Below are positions 47,247-56,604 of a stretch of DNA of 64,000 bases, piece by piece. A program made the translations under genes and the position numbers. Under the pieces are notes generated by a model, which was given only the letters and a program-made list of their open reading frames with translations, was not told where the DNA came from and did not search any database. The DNA lies in the NCBI RefSeq assembly GCF_900115745.1, contig NZ_FOXP01000003.1, positions 193,501 through 257,500 of the forward strand, given 5' to 3'. Source of the DNA: Sphingomonas rubra (GTDB lineage Bacteria; Pseudomonadota; Alphaproteobacteria; Sphingomonadales; Sphingomonadaceae). Position 1 is the stretch's first letter. Each line of letters opens with the position of its first letter.

Positions 47247-47435
47247 GCGAAGGCCGGGGTCCAGTCGGGAAGGTCGTGGAAGAGGTGCGACGACCGATTG
47301 TTCGCGTCTCCCAGCGGGACCCCGGCCTTCGCCGGGGTGGATGATGAGGTGAAGCGTTGAATGTCGATCCGCCCTAGCTGCCCAGGCCGCGACGGAAGCG
47401 TGCGCGTCGCGCATCTACCCGGACAAGAGGGGCGA

Positions 47436-48011
47436 ATGGGCACGTCGACGGTCTTGGTGGCATGGGTGGCGCGGCACGTTCTGCCGGCGGAGCCGGCCCT
47501 GCGCCGCTGGCTGCGCGGCGTCTTTCCGGGATGTGACGTGGACGACGTGGTGCAGGAGACATATTGCCGGCTGGCGGCCGTCCGCGATCTCGACCGGATC
47601 GAGGATCCGCGCCGTTACCTGTTCCAGACCGCGCGCAACGTCGTGCTCGTCGAGCTGCGGCGCCAGCGGGTGGTGCGGATCGAGGCGGCGGGGTCGGCCG
47701 CCGACATGGAGGCCGCGCTCGCCGCCGACGAGCTGTCGCCCGATCGCGTCGTCGGCGGGCGCTGGCTGCTGGAGCGGGTCGACGCGCTGCTTGCCGCCCT
47801 GCCGGAGCGGGCGCGCACCGCGATCCGCCTGCGCAAGCTCGACGGCCTGTCGCAGCGCCAGATCGCCGAGCGGCTGGGCGTCACCGAGACGGTGGTCGAG
47901 AACGACCTGTCGCGCGGCCTGCGCGCGCTGCTCGCCGGGCTAAGCGAGGGCGAGCGGGCCGAACTGCCGATGCGCCCGCGCGCGGGGAGGCGCGTTCGTG
48001 TCCGCCGTTGA
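47436..48011 (+). CDS. ECF sigma factor, FecI-like
   Basis: A 191-residue extracytoplasmic-function sigma-70 factor. Region 2 includes 'FPGCDVDDVVQETYCRLAAV' and 'DPRRYLFQTARNVVLVELRR'. Region 4 has 'LPERARTAIRLRKLDGLSQR' and 'IAERLGVTETVVENDLSRGL'. The ATG at 47436 follows AGAGGGG. A longer frame from 47361 reads into the palindromic repeat and is rejected. The 3' end overlaps the FecR gene by 14 bp. Such sigma factors are released when a signal passes from a TonB receptor through FecR, and then transcribe the receptor gene. Confidence 0.92.
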   Translation: MGTSTVLVAWVARHVLPAEPALRRWLRGVFPGCDVDDVVQETYCRLAAVRDLDRIEDPRRYLFQTARNVVLVELRRQRVVRIEAAGSAADMEAALAADELSPDRVVGGRWLLERVDALLAALPERARTAIRLRKLDGLSQRQIAERLGVTETVVENDLSRGLRALLAGLSEGERAELPMRPRAGRRVRVRR

Positions 48012-48921
48012 CGCGAGCGCCGCCGAGTGGGCGGTACGGCTCGACCGCGCGCCGCTCGACGACGAGGCGCGCGCCGAGCTCGACGCGTGGCTGGCGGACG
48101 ATCCGCGCCATCGCGGCGCGCTGCTGCGCGCGCAGGCCGCCTGGGCGACGCTGGTGCCCGATCCGCTGCCGGCCGAGGAGCCGCGCGCGCCCGACCGCCG
48201 CCGCTGGCTGGCCGGTGCGATGCGCGGTGCCGCGCTGACGGCGGTCGCCGCGGTGGGGGCGTTCCTGTGGTGGCAACCGGGCGAGGACGACGTGGTGGCG
48301 ACGCTACGCGGCGAGCAGCGTCGCGCTCGGCTCGCCGATGGGTCGACCATGCTGCTCAACACCGACAGCCGCTCGCGCGTCGCCTACACGGCCGAGCGGC
48401 GGCAGGTGACGCTCGACCGCGGCGAGGCGTGGTTCGAGGTGGCCAAGGATCGTGCCCGGCCGTTCGTGGTGGAGGTGGGGGCCGTGCGCGTCGAGGCGGT
48501 GGGCACCGCCTTCGCCGTCCGCCGCATCGCCGGCCGTGCCGAGGTGGCGGTGACCGAGGGGCGGGTGCGGATCTGGTCGCTCGCCGACCCGGCGCGCTTC
48601 CTGTTCCTGGACGCTGGCCGCCGCGCGAGCGTCGCCGAGGAGGCGGGCGCCGGCGCGGCGGTGGTGCGCGACGGCGGCGTCGCCGACGCACTCGCCTGGC
48701 GGCGCGGCGAGATCGTGCTGGACGGCATGACGCTGGGCGACGCGGCGGCCGAGTTCAACCGCTACAACGACCGGCAGCTGGCGGTGGAGGCGGCGCTGGC
48801 CGAGCGACGCATCGTCGGCTGGTTCCGGACACGCGACGTGGAGGGATTCGCCCGCTCCGCCGCGGCGATGACGGGCGCACGCATCGAGCAGCACGCCGAG
48901 GCGATCCGTATCGTGCAATAA
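47998..48921 (+). CDS. FecR-family anti-sigma factor / signal transducer
   Basis: A 307-residue inner-membrane protein. The N-terminal cytoplasmic part ('AAEWAVRLDRAPLDDEARAE', 'LDAWLADDPRHRGALLRAQA') is the FecR_N/DUF4880 sigma-binding domain. One membrane helix lies at about residues 77-93. The periplasmic FecR domain has 'RRARLADGSTMLLNTDSRSR', 'VTLDRGEAWFEVAKDRARPF' and 'VEAVGTAFAVRR', followed by an STN-contacting C-terminus ('RIVGWFRTRDVEGFARSAAA'). It starts at GTG inside the sigma gene. It links the receptor's occupancy to sigma-factor release. Confidence 0.92.
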   Translation: MSAVDASAAEWAVRLDRAPLDDEARAELDAWLADDPRHRGALLRAQAAWATLVPDPLPAEEPRAPDRRRWLAGAMRGAALTAVAAVGAFLWWQPGEDDVVATLRGEQRRARLADGSTMLLNTDSRSRVAYTAERRQVTLDRGEAWFEVAKDRARPFVVEVGAVRVEAVGTAFAVRRIAGRAEVAVTEGRVRIWSLADPARFLFLDAGRRASVAEEAGAGAAVVRDGGVADALAWRRGEIVLDGMTLGDAAAEFNRYNDRQLAVEAALAERRIVGWFRTRDVEGFARSAAAMTGARIEQHAEAIRIVQ

Positions 48922-49013
48922 ATCTCGGTCGGCACCGACGGAAATGCGGCCCCCGCGCATCCGAGCAACGACAGGCGTGCCGCAGACGCGCCGAACAACG
49001 GGGAGTCTATATC

Positions 49014-51959
49014 ATGCGCCTTCACACCTCGCTCACCATGGCCTCCGTCGTCGCCATGGTCGCCGCGACGCCGGCCGTCGCCTATGCCCAGTCGCGCAGC
49101 TTCGACGTCGCCTCGCAGGCCGCCGCCAGCGGCATCGTCAGCTTCGCGCGGCAGGCCGGCATCCAGATCATCGCGCCGGAGGATGCGACGCGCGGTCGCC
49201 GCGTCGCCGGGTTGCGCGGCACCATGCCGGTGGCGTCCGCCTTGCGCCGGCTGACCGCGGGAGCGGGCCTGCGCCTGGTCTCGTTCGACGGCCGCACCGC
49301 GGTGCTCGCCGCCGCGGCCCCCCGTGTCGCCGCGCAGCAGCCGCCGGCACAGAGCGCGACGCAGACCAGCCCGGCCGAGAACGCCGCCCAGCCGCAGGCC
49401 GACAACGTCAATCAACCGGGCGAGGCACCGACCGAGCAGGTCAACGACGAGCTGAACGAGATCGTCGTCACCGGCACCCGCGCACGCGGCACCACCGTGC
49501 TCACTTCCTCCTCGGCGATCACCGTGGCGACGCGCGAGGACCTGGACCGCAAGGCGCCCCGCTCGACCGCCCAGGCGCTGGAGCTGATCCCCGGCATCTT
49601 CGTCGAGGGGTCGGGCGGCGAGGTGTCGAACAACTTCTCGGTCCGCGGCCTCGCCGGCGGCGGCCAGCAGTTCGTGCAGTTGCAGGAGGACGGGCTGCCC
49701 GTCTTCTACATCAACGCGCTCAGCGACACGATCCTGAAGCAGGAGGTGTTCATCGACCGGCTGGAGGCGGTGCGCTCCGGCTCGTCGGGCATCCTGACGG
49801 TCAACGGCGCCGGCGCGACGATCAACTTCATCACCCGCAAACCGGATTTCGATAGGGCGGGCGGCACGTTCCAGCTGACCACCTCGTCCTTCGGCACCGC
49901 GCGCGTCGACGCGTTCATGACCAAGCCGATCGGCGAGAACACCGCGATCGCGCTCGGTGGCTTCTACCGCAAGGACGATGGCATCCGCGATCCCGGCTAC
50001 GACGCCAATCACGGCTTCATCTTCCGCGGGGCGGTGTCGCAGCGGTGGAACACCGGCAAGCTGACGCTGTCGGCGAAAGTGGTCGACGACCACAACACCT
50101 TCTTCGTGCCGATCCCGGTCACCGGCGTCGGCAACCCCCGCTCGATCCCCGGCCTGTCGGCGCAGCACGGCCTGCTCCAGAGCCGCGACTTCGCGCTGGT
50201 CCGCACCCGCACAACGCCGACCACCGGGCGATCGTTCGAGGACATCGACCTGGAGGACGGCGTCCACACCCGCTCGCAATCCTACGGCTACGACCTGACG
50301 CAGGATTTCGGCGAGGACGTCAACTTCTTCGCGCGCGGCCGCTACACGCGGTTCCGCACCAACTTCAACTCGATCTTCTCCTACGACAATTCCGCGCTCC
50401 AGCTCGCCTCGGAGCGGCTCAACACCAACCCGCTCGCCGGGTCGGTCAACGCCACCTCGGCGCTGGCGCTCAGCACCTTCGCGCCGCGCGGGGCGGGCAG
50501 CCTGGCGCTCCGCTACGTCGACACCGGCCAGATCATCCAGGGCACGGCGGCGCTCAACGCGCTCAACGGCAACGGCCTGATCGCCGAGAGCGTGATCGGC
50601 GACAACAAGGCGCGGGTGAAGGAGTTCAACAGCGACACCGGCGTGACGTGGGAGACGCGCGGCGACAGCGTCAGCAACTCGCTGACGCTGGGCGGCCTGT
50701 TCACTCGCTCCAGCCGCTACAACGACGCGATCGGCGCAGCGACGTTCCTCTCCGACGTGCAGGACCGTGCGCGCCGGGTCGACGTGGTGGCGCTGAACGC
50801 GGTGGGCGGCGTCGTCGGGTCGCTGACGGAGAACGGCTTCCTCAACTACGGCACCTTCGGCGAGGGGGCGAGCATCGCCAAATTCACCTCGATCTCCGGC
50901 TACGCGACCGATCAGCTGACCCTGTGGGACCGGTTGCGCATCGACGGCGGCATCCGCTTCGAGCATTTCGTCTTCAACCGCCGCGGCGGCAACACGGTCG
51001 GCGCGACGCCGATCGTCACGGCGGGAACGTTCGCTCCAGGACCCGGCTGCGCGATCATCCAGGACAACGACAACATCATCGCCAACAACTGTATCGCGCA
51101 GTTCGGCGGCGGCAGCTTCGACGGGACCTTCTCGCGGCAGCGGCGCGAGTTCAACAAGATCGCCTGGACGCTGGGCGCCAATTACCTGCTGACCGATCGG
51201 CTGGCGGTGTACGGCCGCTACGCCACCGGCTTCCAGGCGCAGGAGCAGAACCGCCCGACCAACCTGCGCTTCGCCGAGGGCGGCGTGCGCTACGCGAGCC
51301 GCCTGGTCCAGGCATCGGTGACCGGTTTCTACACCAAGTTCCTCGATTACCCGCAGTCGCGCGACGTGCAGACGGTGGTGAACGGCGCCAGCGTGCTCCA
51401 GCAGCTCACCGCCAACGCCGGCATCAAGGTCTATGGCGGCGAGTTCGACGTGACGCTGCGCCCGGTCGACTGGTTCCGCATCCAGGCGACCGGCGTGATC
51501 CAGGATTCGAGCATCGACATCCGCTCGCTTACCGCCTTCCAGGCCGGCAACCCGATCGACGTCGGCCAGATCGCGCAATCCTTGCGCGACCAGGTCAACG
51601 GCTTCGACGGCAACAAGCCGGAGCGGACGCCGGCGGTGAACGTCAACGTCACGCCCTCCATCGTGCTGCCGAACGACATCGGCGAGATCTACGGCAGCTG
51701 GAAGCATATCGGGAAGATCTACGCCGACATCTCCAACTCGCTGGTGCTGCCCAGCTACGACGTGTTCGGCGCGGGCGTGCTGCTCAAGGTGACGCAAGGG
51801 GTGACGTTCAACGCCTCGGTCGAGAACATCGGCAACGCGGTCGGCCTGACGGAGGGCAATCCGCGCGCCGGCTTCGTCGAGAACACCGGCTCCAACTTCT
51901 ACTTCGCACGGCCCATCAACGGCACCAACGCCATCGCGAGCCTGCGTTTCGATTTCTGA
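49014..51959 (+). CDS. TonB-dependent transducer receptor with STN domain
   Basis: A 981-residue outer-membrane receptor. After the signal peptide ('MASVVAMVAATPAVAYAQ') an STN/secretin-like signalling domain occupies about residues 25-100 ('FDVASQAAASGIVSFARQAG', 'LRGTMPVASALRRLTAGAGL'). A Gln/Pro/Ala linker, a TonB box 'NEIVVTGTRARG' near 158, a plug ('LELIPGIFVEGSGGEV', 'VRGLAGGGQQFVQLQEDGLP') and a barrel ending 'ASLRFDF' with terminal Phe follow. The STN domain plus the adjacent sigma/FecR pair make it a cell-surface signalling receptor. Ligand is unknown, but two glycosidase-like genes follow, which favours a carbohydrate over a siderophore. Confidence 0.93.
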   Translation: MRLHTSLTMASVVAMVAATPAVAYAQSRSFDVASQAAASGIVSFARQAGIQIIAPEDATRGRRVAGLRGTMPVASALRRLTAGAGLRLVSFDGRTAVLAAAAPRVAAQQPPAQSATQTSPAENAAQPQADNVNQPGEAPTEQVNDELNEIVVTGTRARGTTVLTSSSAITVATREDLDRKAPRSTAQALELIPGIFVEGSGGEVSNNFSVRGLAGGGQQFVQLQEDGLPVFYINALSDTILKQEVFIDRLEAVRSGSSGILTVNGAGATINFITRKPDFDRAGGTFQLTTSSFGTARVDAFMTKPIGENTAIALGGFYRKDDGIRDPGYDANHGFIFRGAVSQRWNTGKLTLSAKVVDDHNTFFVPIPVTGVGNPRSIPGLSAQHGLLQSRDFALVRTRTTPTTGRSFEDIDLEDGVHTRSQSYGYDLTQDFGEDVNFFARGRYTRFRTNFNSIFSYDNSALQLASERLNTNPLAGSVNATSALALSTFAPRGAGSLALRYVDTGQIIQGTAALNALNGNGLIAESVIGDNKARVKEFNSDTGVTWETRGDSVSNSLTLGGLFTRSSRYNDAIGAATFLSDVQDRARRVDVVALNAVGGVVGSLTENGFLNYGTFGEGASIAKFTSISGYATDQLTLWDRLRIDGGIRFEHFVFNRRGGNTVGATPIVTAGTFAPGPGCAIIQDNDNIIANNCIAQFGGGSFDGTFSRQRREFNKIAWTLGANYLLTDRLAVYGRYATGFQAQEQNRPTNLRFAEGGVRYASRLVQASVTGFYTKFLDYPQSRDVQTVVNGASVLQQLTANAGIKVYGGEFDVTLRPVDWFRIQATGVIQDSSIDIRSLTAFQAGNPIDVGQIAQSLRDQVNGFDGNKPERTPAVNVNVTPSIVLPNDIGEIYGSWKHIGKIYADISNSLVLPSYDVFGAGVLLKVTQGVTFNASVENIGNAVGLTEGNPRAGFVENTGSNFYFARPINGTNAIASLRFDF

Positions 51960-51977
51960 TGATCGCTACCGGCCCCC

Positions 51978-52060
51978 GTCATGCCGGGCTCGTCCGGCAT
52001 CCAGCGCGGCAGCCAATGCCGCCGCTTGGCCCTGGACCCCTGGAACAAGCCCGGGGTGAC
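51978..52060. repeat. REP-like inverted repeat pair
   Basis: GTCATGCCGGGCTCGTCCGG (from 51978) is mirrored by CCTGGAACAAGCCCGGGGTG-type sequence ending at 52060. It is the third member of the family seen at 19750 and 32315, with slightly more divergence. It separates the receptor gene from the glycosidase genes and may attenuate transcription between them. Confidence 0.7.
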
Positions 52061-52142
52061 GATGGTGGATAGGCGATCGATCCTTTCGTAGCGGGGCGAG
52101 TGGTATCGTGTCGCGTCTCGTTATAGCAATTCGGGAGCTTCC

Positions 52143-54170
52143 ATGATCCGTCTCGCCGCCGCGCTTCTCCTCATCGGAACCGGGGTCGCCGGGTCGGCGC
52201 AGCGTCCCGCGTCCGCGCCGCTCGCCTTCCGCATCGACGAGGGGCGCAACATCAACGCCTTCTTCCGGCAAGGCCCGATCGCCGCGCACCTGCTGCTGCG
52301 CGCCGGCACCGATCCGCGCATCCTGGTGGGGTTCCCCGCCGGCAACAGTGGTGTGGCCTTGTGGTTCGAGAAGACGGCCCGACCGGTGACGTGGACGCTG
52401 GACGCGCCGCCGCGCGTGTGGCCGGCCGGCGATGCCCGTGGCCGGCCGTTACGGGGCATTCGGGCCAGTGTCTCGGTCGACGCGCGCGAGTTGCGGTTCC
52501 GGCAGGGACTCGGCACCTCGATCCGCATCCTGCGCGACTATGAACTGCTCCGCCGTGCACCGGCTGAGGTGATCGTCGCGCCGAGGTTGCTCGGTGGTAT
52601 GCACGGCGGCGGCGCCTCCGTGACCTGGGCGCGAGATCGGCTGGACGGTGCGCCGGGTTATCTCCTCCAGATCATCGGCCGTGGCGACACGGTGGTGACG
52701 GAGAGCGGGATCACCGCCGGGACGTCGGGGCGGATCAGCATCGACGTCGTGGCGCAAACCGGCGAGACGCCGCTGACGCCGCTGGCCGGCGCGGCGCTGC
52801 TCAACGATCGCGCGCGCGACGACCAGCGCACCCGCAACGCGCTGCAATTCCTGTCCTACGGCGAGAAGTATCTCGCGGGATCGTGGCGGTTCGATACCTA
52901 TTTCGGGCGCGACACGCTGATGTCGCTGCGCCTGCTGATGCCGGTGCTGCAACCCGCCGCGGTGGAGGACGGACTGTCGTCGGTGCTCGTCCGGCTCGCC
53001 GCCAATGGCGAGGTCGCGCACGAGGAAGACATCGGCGAGTTCGCGGTGCTGCGCAATGCCAGGGAAGGGCGCGGTCGCACGGACGCGCCGATCTACGACT
53101 ATGCCATGGTCGATGACGATTTCATGCTGGCGCCCGTCGCCCGTGCCTGGCTGCTCGAGCGCGGGCGGCCGCGTGCGGCGGCGTTCCTGGCGAGCCGTAC
53201 CGCGGGTGGGGAGCGGCGCGGCGACCTGCTCGCGCGCAATTTCGCCTGGGTGGTCGGCCGCACCGCCGCCTTCGCCGCCGATCCCGGTTATCGCCGGCTG
53301 GTCGCGATCAAGGACGGTCGCCTGACCGGGCAGTGGCGCGACAGCGAGGAGGGGCTGGGCCGCGGTCGCTACGCCTACGACGTCAACGCGGTATGGGTGC
53401 CGGCCGCGCTCGGCGCGATCGGCGAGCTGGCGCCGCTGCTCCGCCCCTACGGCACTCAGGCCGAGCGCGCGGCGATCGCCCGTGCGGCGGCGCAGGCGCA
53501 GGTCTGGACAAGGGCTGCCCCACCGTTGTTCGCGCTGACGCTGCCCGCGGCGGAGGCGCGCGAGGACGTCCGGCGCTACGCCGCCAAGGTCGGCGTGCCC
53601 GCCGCGCCCGCGCTGGCCGCGCTCGGCACCGCACCGCTGTCGTTCAACGCGCTGTCGCTCGACGCGGCAGGACGGCCGGTGCCGGTGGTGCATTCCGACG
53701 ACGGTTTCGCGCTGCTCTTCACCCGGCCGGACGCCGGTAGCCTGGACCGGTCGGTGGAGGCGATCGCCCGGCCGTTCCCGGCGGGGCTGATGACCGATGT
53801 CGGGCTGCTCGTCGCCAATCCCGCTTATGCTTCGGCCGAGGTGCAGGGGCGGTTCGGGGCGAACGCCTATCACGGTACGGTTGTCTGGTCGTGGCAGCAG
53901 GCGATCCTGGCGGCCGGGCTCGACCGGCAGCTGGCGCGTGCCGACCTGCCGGCGGCGACGCGGGCGCGGCTGGTGGCGCTGCGCACCCGGCTGTGGCGCG
54001 CCATCGGCGCGGCCGGGGAGGTACGGACGTCCGAACTCTGGTCTTGGGCCTATGCCGACGGCCGCTACCGTGTCGCGCCCTTCGGTGCCTCGGGCGCCGA
54101 CGTCGACGAATCGAACGCGGCGCAGCTGTGGAGCACGGTGTTCCTGGCGCTCCGCCCGCCCACCCAATGA
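52143..54170 (+). CDS. Secreted glycosidase-like protein, (alpha/alpha)6 type (unassigned)
   Basis: A 675-residue exported protein ('LAAALLLIGTGVAGSAQ'). The N-terminal 200 residues are beta-rich. The rest looks like an alpha/alpha barrel: 'ALQFLSYGEKYLAGSWRFDT', 'YFGRDTLMSLRLLMPVLQ', 'GEVAHEEDIGEFAVLR', 'APIYDYAMVDDDFMLAPVAR', 'RYAYDVNAVWVPAALGAIGE' and 'YHGTVVWSWQQAILAAGLDR'. The pattern recalls glycogen-debranching/GH15-like barrels. Glu in 'AHEEDIGEF' and Asp in 'VDDDFM' are possible catalysts. I cannot assign a family number. It lies 10 bp before the GH3 gene, so the two probably act on the same glycan. Confidence 0.6.
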   Translation: MIRLAAALLLIGTGVAGSAQRPASAPLAFRIDEGRNINAFFRQGPIAAHLLLRAGTDPRILVGFPAGNSGVALWFEKTARPVTWTLDAPPRVWPAGDARGRPLRGIRASVSVDARELRFRQGLGTSIRILRDYELLRRAPAEVIVAPRLLGGMHGGGASVTWARDRLDGAPGYLLQIIGRGDTVVTESGITAGTSGRISIDVVAQTGETPLTPLAGAALLNDRARDDQRTRNALQFLSYGEKYLAGSWRFDTYFGRDTLMSLRLLMPVLQPAAVEDGLSSVLVRLAANGEVAHEEDIGEFAVLRNAREGRGRTDAPIYDYAMVDDDFMLAPVARAWLLERGRPRAAAFLASRTAGGERRGDLLARNFAWVVGRTAAFAADPGYRRLVAIKDGRLTGQWRDSEEGLGRGRYAYDVNAVWVPAALGAIGELAPLLRPYGTQAERAAIARAAAQAQVWTRAAPPLFALTLPAAEAREDVRRYAAKVGVPAAPALAALGTAPLSFNALSLDAAGRPVPVVHSDDGFALLFTRPDAGSLDRSVEAIARPFPAGLMTDVGLLVANPAYASAEVQGRFGANAYHGTVVWSWQQAILAAGLDRQLARADLPAATRARLVALRTRLWRAIGAAGEVRTSELWSWAYADGRYRVAPFGASGADVDESNAAQLWSTVFLALRPPTQ

Positions 54171-54180
54171 CGTCCACCCG

Positions 54181-56451
54181 ATGACCATCGATCGCCGATC
54201 GCTGCTCGTCCGCGCGGGGTGGCTCGCCGCGGGAGCGGCGATGCCGATGCCGGCGGGAGCGGCGGCGCGGCGGATCGACGACCTCCTCGCCGCCATGACG
54301 ATCGAGGAGAAGGCGGGGCAGCTGTCCTGCTTCAACGACGAGATCAGGCCGGTCGGCGCCGTGTTCAACCCGGTGGTCAACGCGAGCGGGGCCGAGGCGC
54401 AGCTCGCCGCGATCCGTGCCGGGCGGGTCGGCATGCTGTTCAACGGCTACGGCGTGGCCGGTGCCCGCCGCGCGCAGGCGGCGGCGCTGGAGAGCCGCCT
54501 CGGCATACCGCTGGTCTTCGCCGCCGACGTGATCCACGGCTGCCGCACCATCTTCCCCATCCCGCTGGCCGAGGCCGCCGCCTTCGATCCCGATCTGTCC
54601 GGGCGCACGGCGCGGGCGATCGCGCGGGAAACCGCGGCGGGTGGCTTGCACTGGACCTTCGCACCCGTGGTCGACGTCGCGCGCGACCAGCGCTGGGGGC
54701 GCGTGGCAGAGGGGGCGGGCGAGGACGTCTACCTGAACCGCCTGCTCGCCGCCGCGCGCGTGCGCGGCTTTCAGGGCACCGACCTGTCGCGTGCCGACGC
54801 CCTTGCCGCCACGCCCAAGCATTTCGCTGGCTACGGCGCGGTCGTGGGCGGCATGGAATACGGCGCCGTCGACCTGTCCGACGCGCAGATGCGCGAGGTT
54901 TTCCTGCCGCCCTTCGCCGCCGCCTTTCGTGCGGGCGCGGCGGCGACCATCGCCTCCTTCACCGCGGTCAACGGCGTGCCCGCCACCGCCAATCGGCCGC
55001 TGCTGACCGACACGCTGCGCGAGGGCCTCGGCTTCGCGGGCGTTTGCGTCTCCGACTATGATGCCGATCGCGAGCTGATCGCGCACGGTGTCGCCGCGGA
55101 CGAGGCGGACGCCGCCCGGCTCGCCATCCTCGCCGGGATCGACGTGTCGATGCAGAGCGGGCTGTTCAACGCGCACCTGCCCGGCCTGGTCGCCGCCGGC
55201 GCGGTGCCGATGGTGCGCGTCGACCAGGCGGTGCGGCGCGTGCTGGCGCTCAAGACCGCGCTCGGCCTGTTCGACGATCCCTATCGCTCGCTCGACATCT
55301 CGGCGGAGCGGCGGGAGACGCGCGCGCCCGCGATCCGCCGGATGGCGCGCGAGGTCGCCGCGCGCTCGATGGTGCTGCTGCGCAACGAGGGCGATCTCCT
55401 GCCCTTGTCGCCGGGCACGCGCGCCGCGCTGATCGGCCCCTTCGCCGAGGACACCGCGAACCTCAACGGTCCCTGGTCGTTCGCGGGTGCGACGGACGGC
55501 GTGTCGCTGGCGGCGGGATTGCGCCGTCGCATTCGTGACCTCGTGGTGGAGCCCGGCAGCGGCATCCACGATCCTCGACCGGGCGGGATCGACCGCGCCG
55601 TCGCCGCCGCCCGCGCCGCCGACGTGGTGCTGCTCGCGATCGGCGAGGCGGCGGACATGTCGGGCGAGGGCAACAGTCGCGTCGCGATCACCGTCCCGCC
55701 CGCGCAGCAGGCCCTGGCGGAGGCGGTCGCCGCGACCGGCACGCCCGTCGTCGTGCTGCTGCGCCACGGCCGCGCGCTGGCACTGGAAGGCGCGGTGCGC
55801 GACGCGCGCGCGATCCTCGCCTGCTGGTTCCTGGGTGAGGCGACCGGCGACGTGGTCGCCGACATGGTCACCGGCCGCGTCGCGCCGAGCGGCCGCCTGC
55901 CCGTCAGTTTCCCGCTCGCGACCGGGCAGCAGCCCTGGAGCTACGACCGTCCGCCCACCGGCCGGCCCGCCCCCGACGACGCGCCGATGCAGCCCGGCCG
56001 CGCCCATTGGAACGACGCACCCGACCGCCCGCTCTACGGCTTCGGTCACGGGCTGACCTATACCCGCTTCGCACTGGACGACGCGCAGCTGACGGTGCGG
56101 TCGCGCACTGCCGAGGTCGCCGTAACGGTCCGCAACCTGACTGCGCGGGCCGGGACGGCGGTGCTCCAGCTCTTTGTCCACGACCGCGTCGCCAGCCGTA
56201 CCCAGCCGCGCCGCCGCCTCATCGCCCTCGCGCGCGTCGAGGTCGCGGGCGGCGCCTCCGCGCGGGAGACCCTGTCGCTGCCCCTCGCCGAGCTGGCGAT
56301 CGTCACCGCCGACGGCCGCCGCCTGGTCGAGTCCGGCGAGTTCGACCTGATCGTCGCGCAGTCGAGCGCCGATCCCGGCGCGACCGTGCGGCTCGACGTG
56401 GACGCGGCCACCGCCGACGCCGTGTCGCGCGGCTTGCCGGCACTTGGTTAA
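54181..56451 (+). CDS. GH3 beta-glycosidase, Tat-exported
   Basis: A 756-residue glycoside hydrolase family 3 enzyme, typically a beta-glucosidase or beta-xylosidase. 'DRRSLLVRAGWLAAGAAMPM' is a twin-arginine-type signal. The N-terminal barrel has 'MTIEEKAGQLSCFND', 'FAADVIHGCRTIFPIPLAEA', 'GEDVYLNRLLAAARVRGFQG', 'ATPKHFAGYGA' and the nucleophile Asp292 in 'GVCVSDYDADREL'. The alpha/beta sandwich ('ARSMVLLRNEGDLLPLSPGT') and a fibronectin-III-like tail ('YGFGHGLTYTRF' then beta strands) complete the three-domain form. The ATG at 54181 is directly after the previous gene; a frame extending upstream overlaps that gene and is rejected. Confidence 0.93.
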   Translation: MTIDRRSLLVRAGWLAAGAAMPMPAGAAARRIDDLLAAMTIEEKAGQLSCFNDEIRPVGAVFNPVVNASGAEAQLAAIRAGRVGMLFNGYGVAGARRAQAAALESRLGIPLVFAADVIHGCRTIFPIPLAEAAAFDPDLSGRTARAIARETAAGGLHWTFAPVVDVARDQRWGRVAEGAGEDVYLNRLLAAARVRGFQGTDLSRADALAATPKHFAGYGAVVGGMEYGAVDLSDAQMREVFLPPFAAAFRAGAAATIASFTAVNGVPATANRPLLTDTLREGLGFAGVCVSDYDADRELIAHGVAADEADAARLAILAGIDVSMQSGLFNAHLPGLVAAGAVPMVRVDQAVRRVLALKTALGLFDDPYRSLDISAERRETRAPAIRRMAREVAARSMVLLRNEGDLLPLSPGTRAALIGPFAEDTANLNGPWSFAGATDGVSLAAGLRRRIRDLVVEPGSGIHDPRPGGIDRAVAAARAADVVLLAIGEAADMSGEGNSRVAITVPPAQQALAEAVAATGTPVVVLLRHGRALALEGAVRDARAILACWFLGEATGDVVADMVTGRVAPSGRLPVSFPLATGQQPWSYDRPPTGRPAPDDAPMQPGRAHWNDAPDRPLYGFGHGLTYTRFALDDAQLTVRSRTAEVAVTVRNLTARAGTAVLQLFVHDRVASRTQPRRRLIALARVEVAGGASARETLSLPLAELAIVTADGRRLVESGEFDLIVAQSSADPGATVRLDVDAATADAVSRGLPALG

Positions 56452-56604
56452 CCCTCTCGACGGACCAGCGCTCCGGGGAAGGTCAGGATTCTGCGAAGCG
56501 CAGCTCCTGGCGGGATTTCGCTCGATGATTAATCCAGGACATCGGTCCAACCGGTCGCACGTGCGTTGTAGCGCCGCGACGTCCTTGACGGACGAGGCGG
56601 ATGC

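Larger units (their letters stand above)
46040..47371. repeat. Palindromic element interrupted by an IS
   Basis: Outer arms CGGATCGACATTC (46040-46052) and its exact inverse (47359-47371) are the same as in the intact element at 32803-32976. The inner left arm is split by the IS: CCCG-GCGAAGGC to its left, GCGAAGGC-CGGGGTCC to its right. The mate of that arm, GGACCCCGGCCTTCGC, is at 47317-47332. Removing the IS and one GCGAAGGC restores an element of about 155 bp. Confidence 0.8.

Noticed and set aside
47361..47435. Upstream extension of the ECF sigma-factor frame
   Set aside because: The first codons lie inside the palindromic repeat (outer arm 47359-47371), and a good ribosome-binding site precedes the ATG at 47436.
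19750..52060. Dispersed short repeats considered as a CRISPR array
   Set aside because: The copies are far apart, internally palindromic and not regularly spaced; no cas genes are present.
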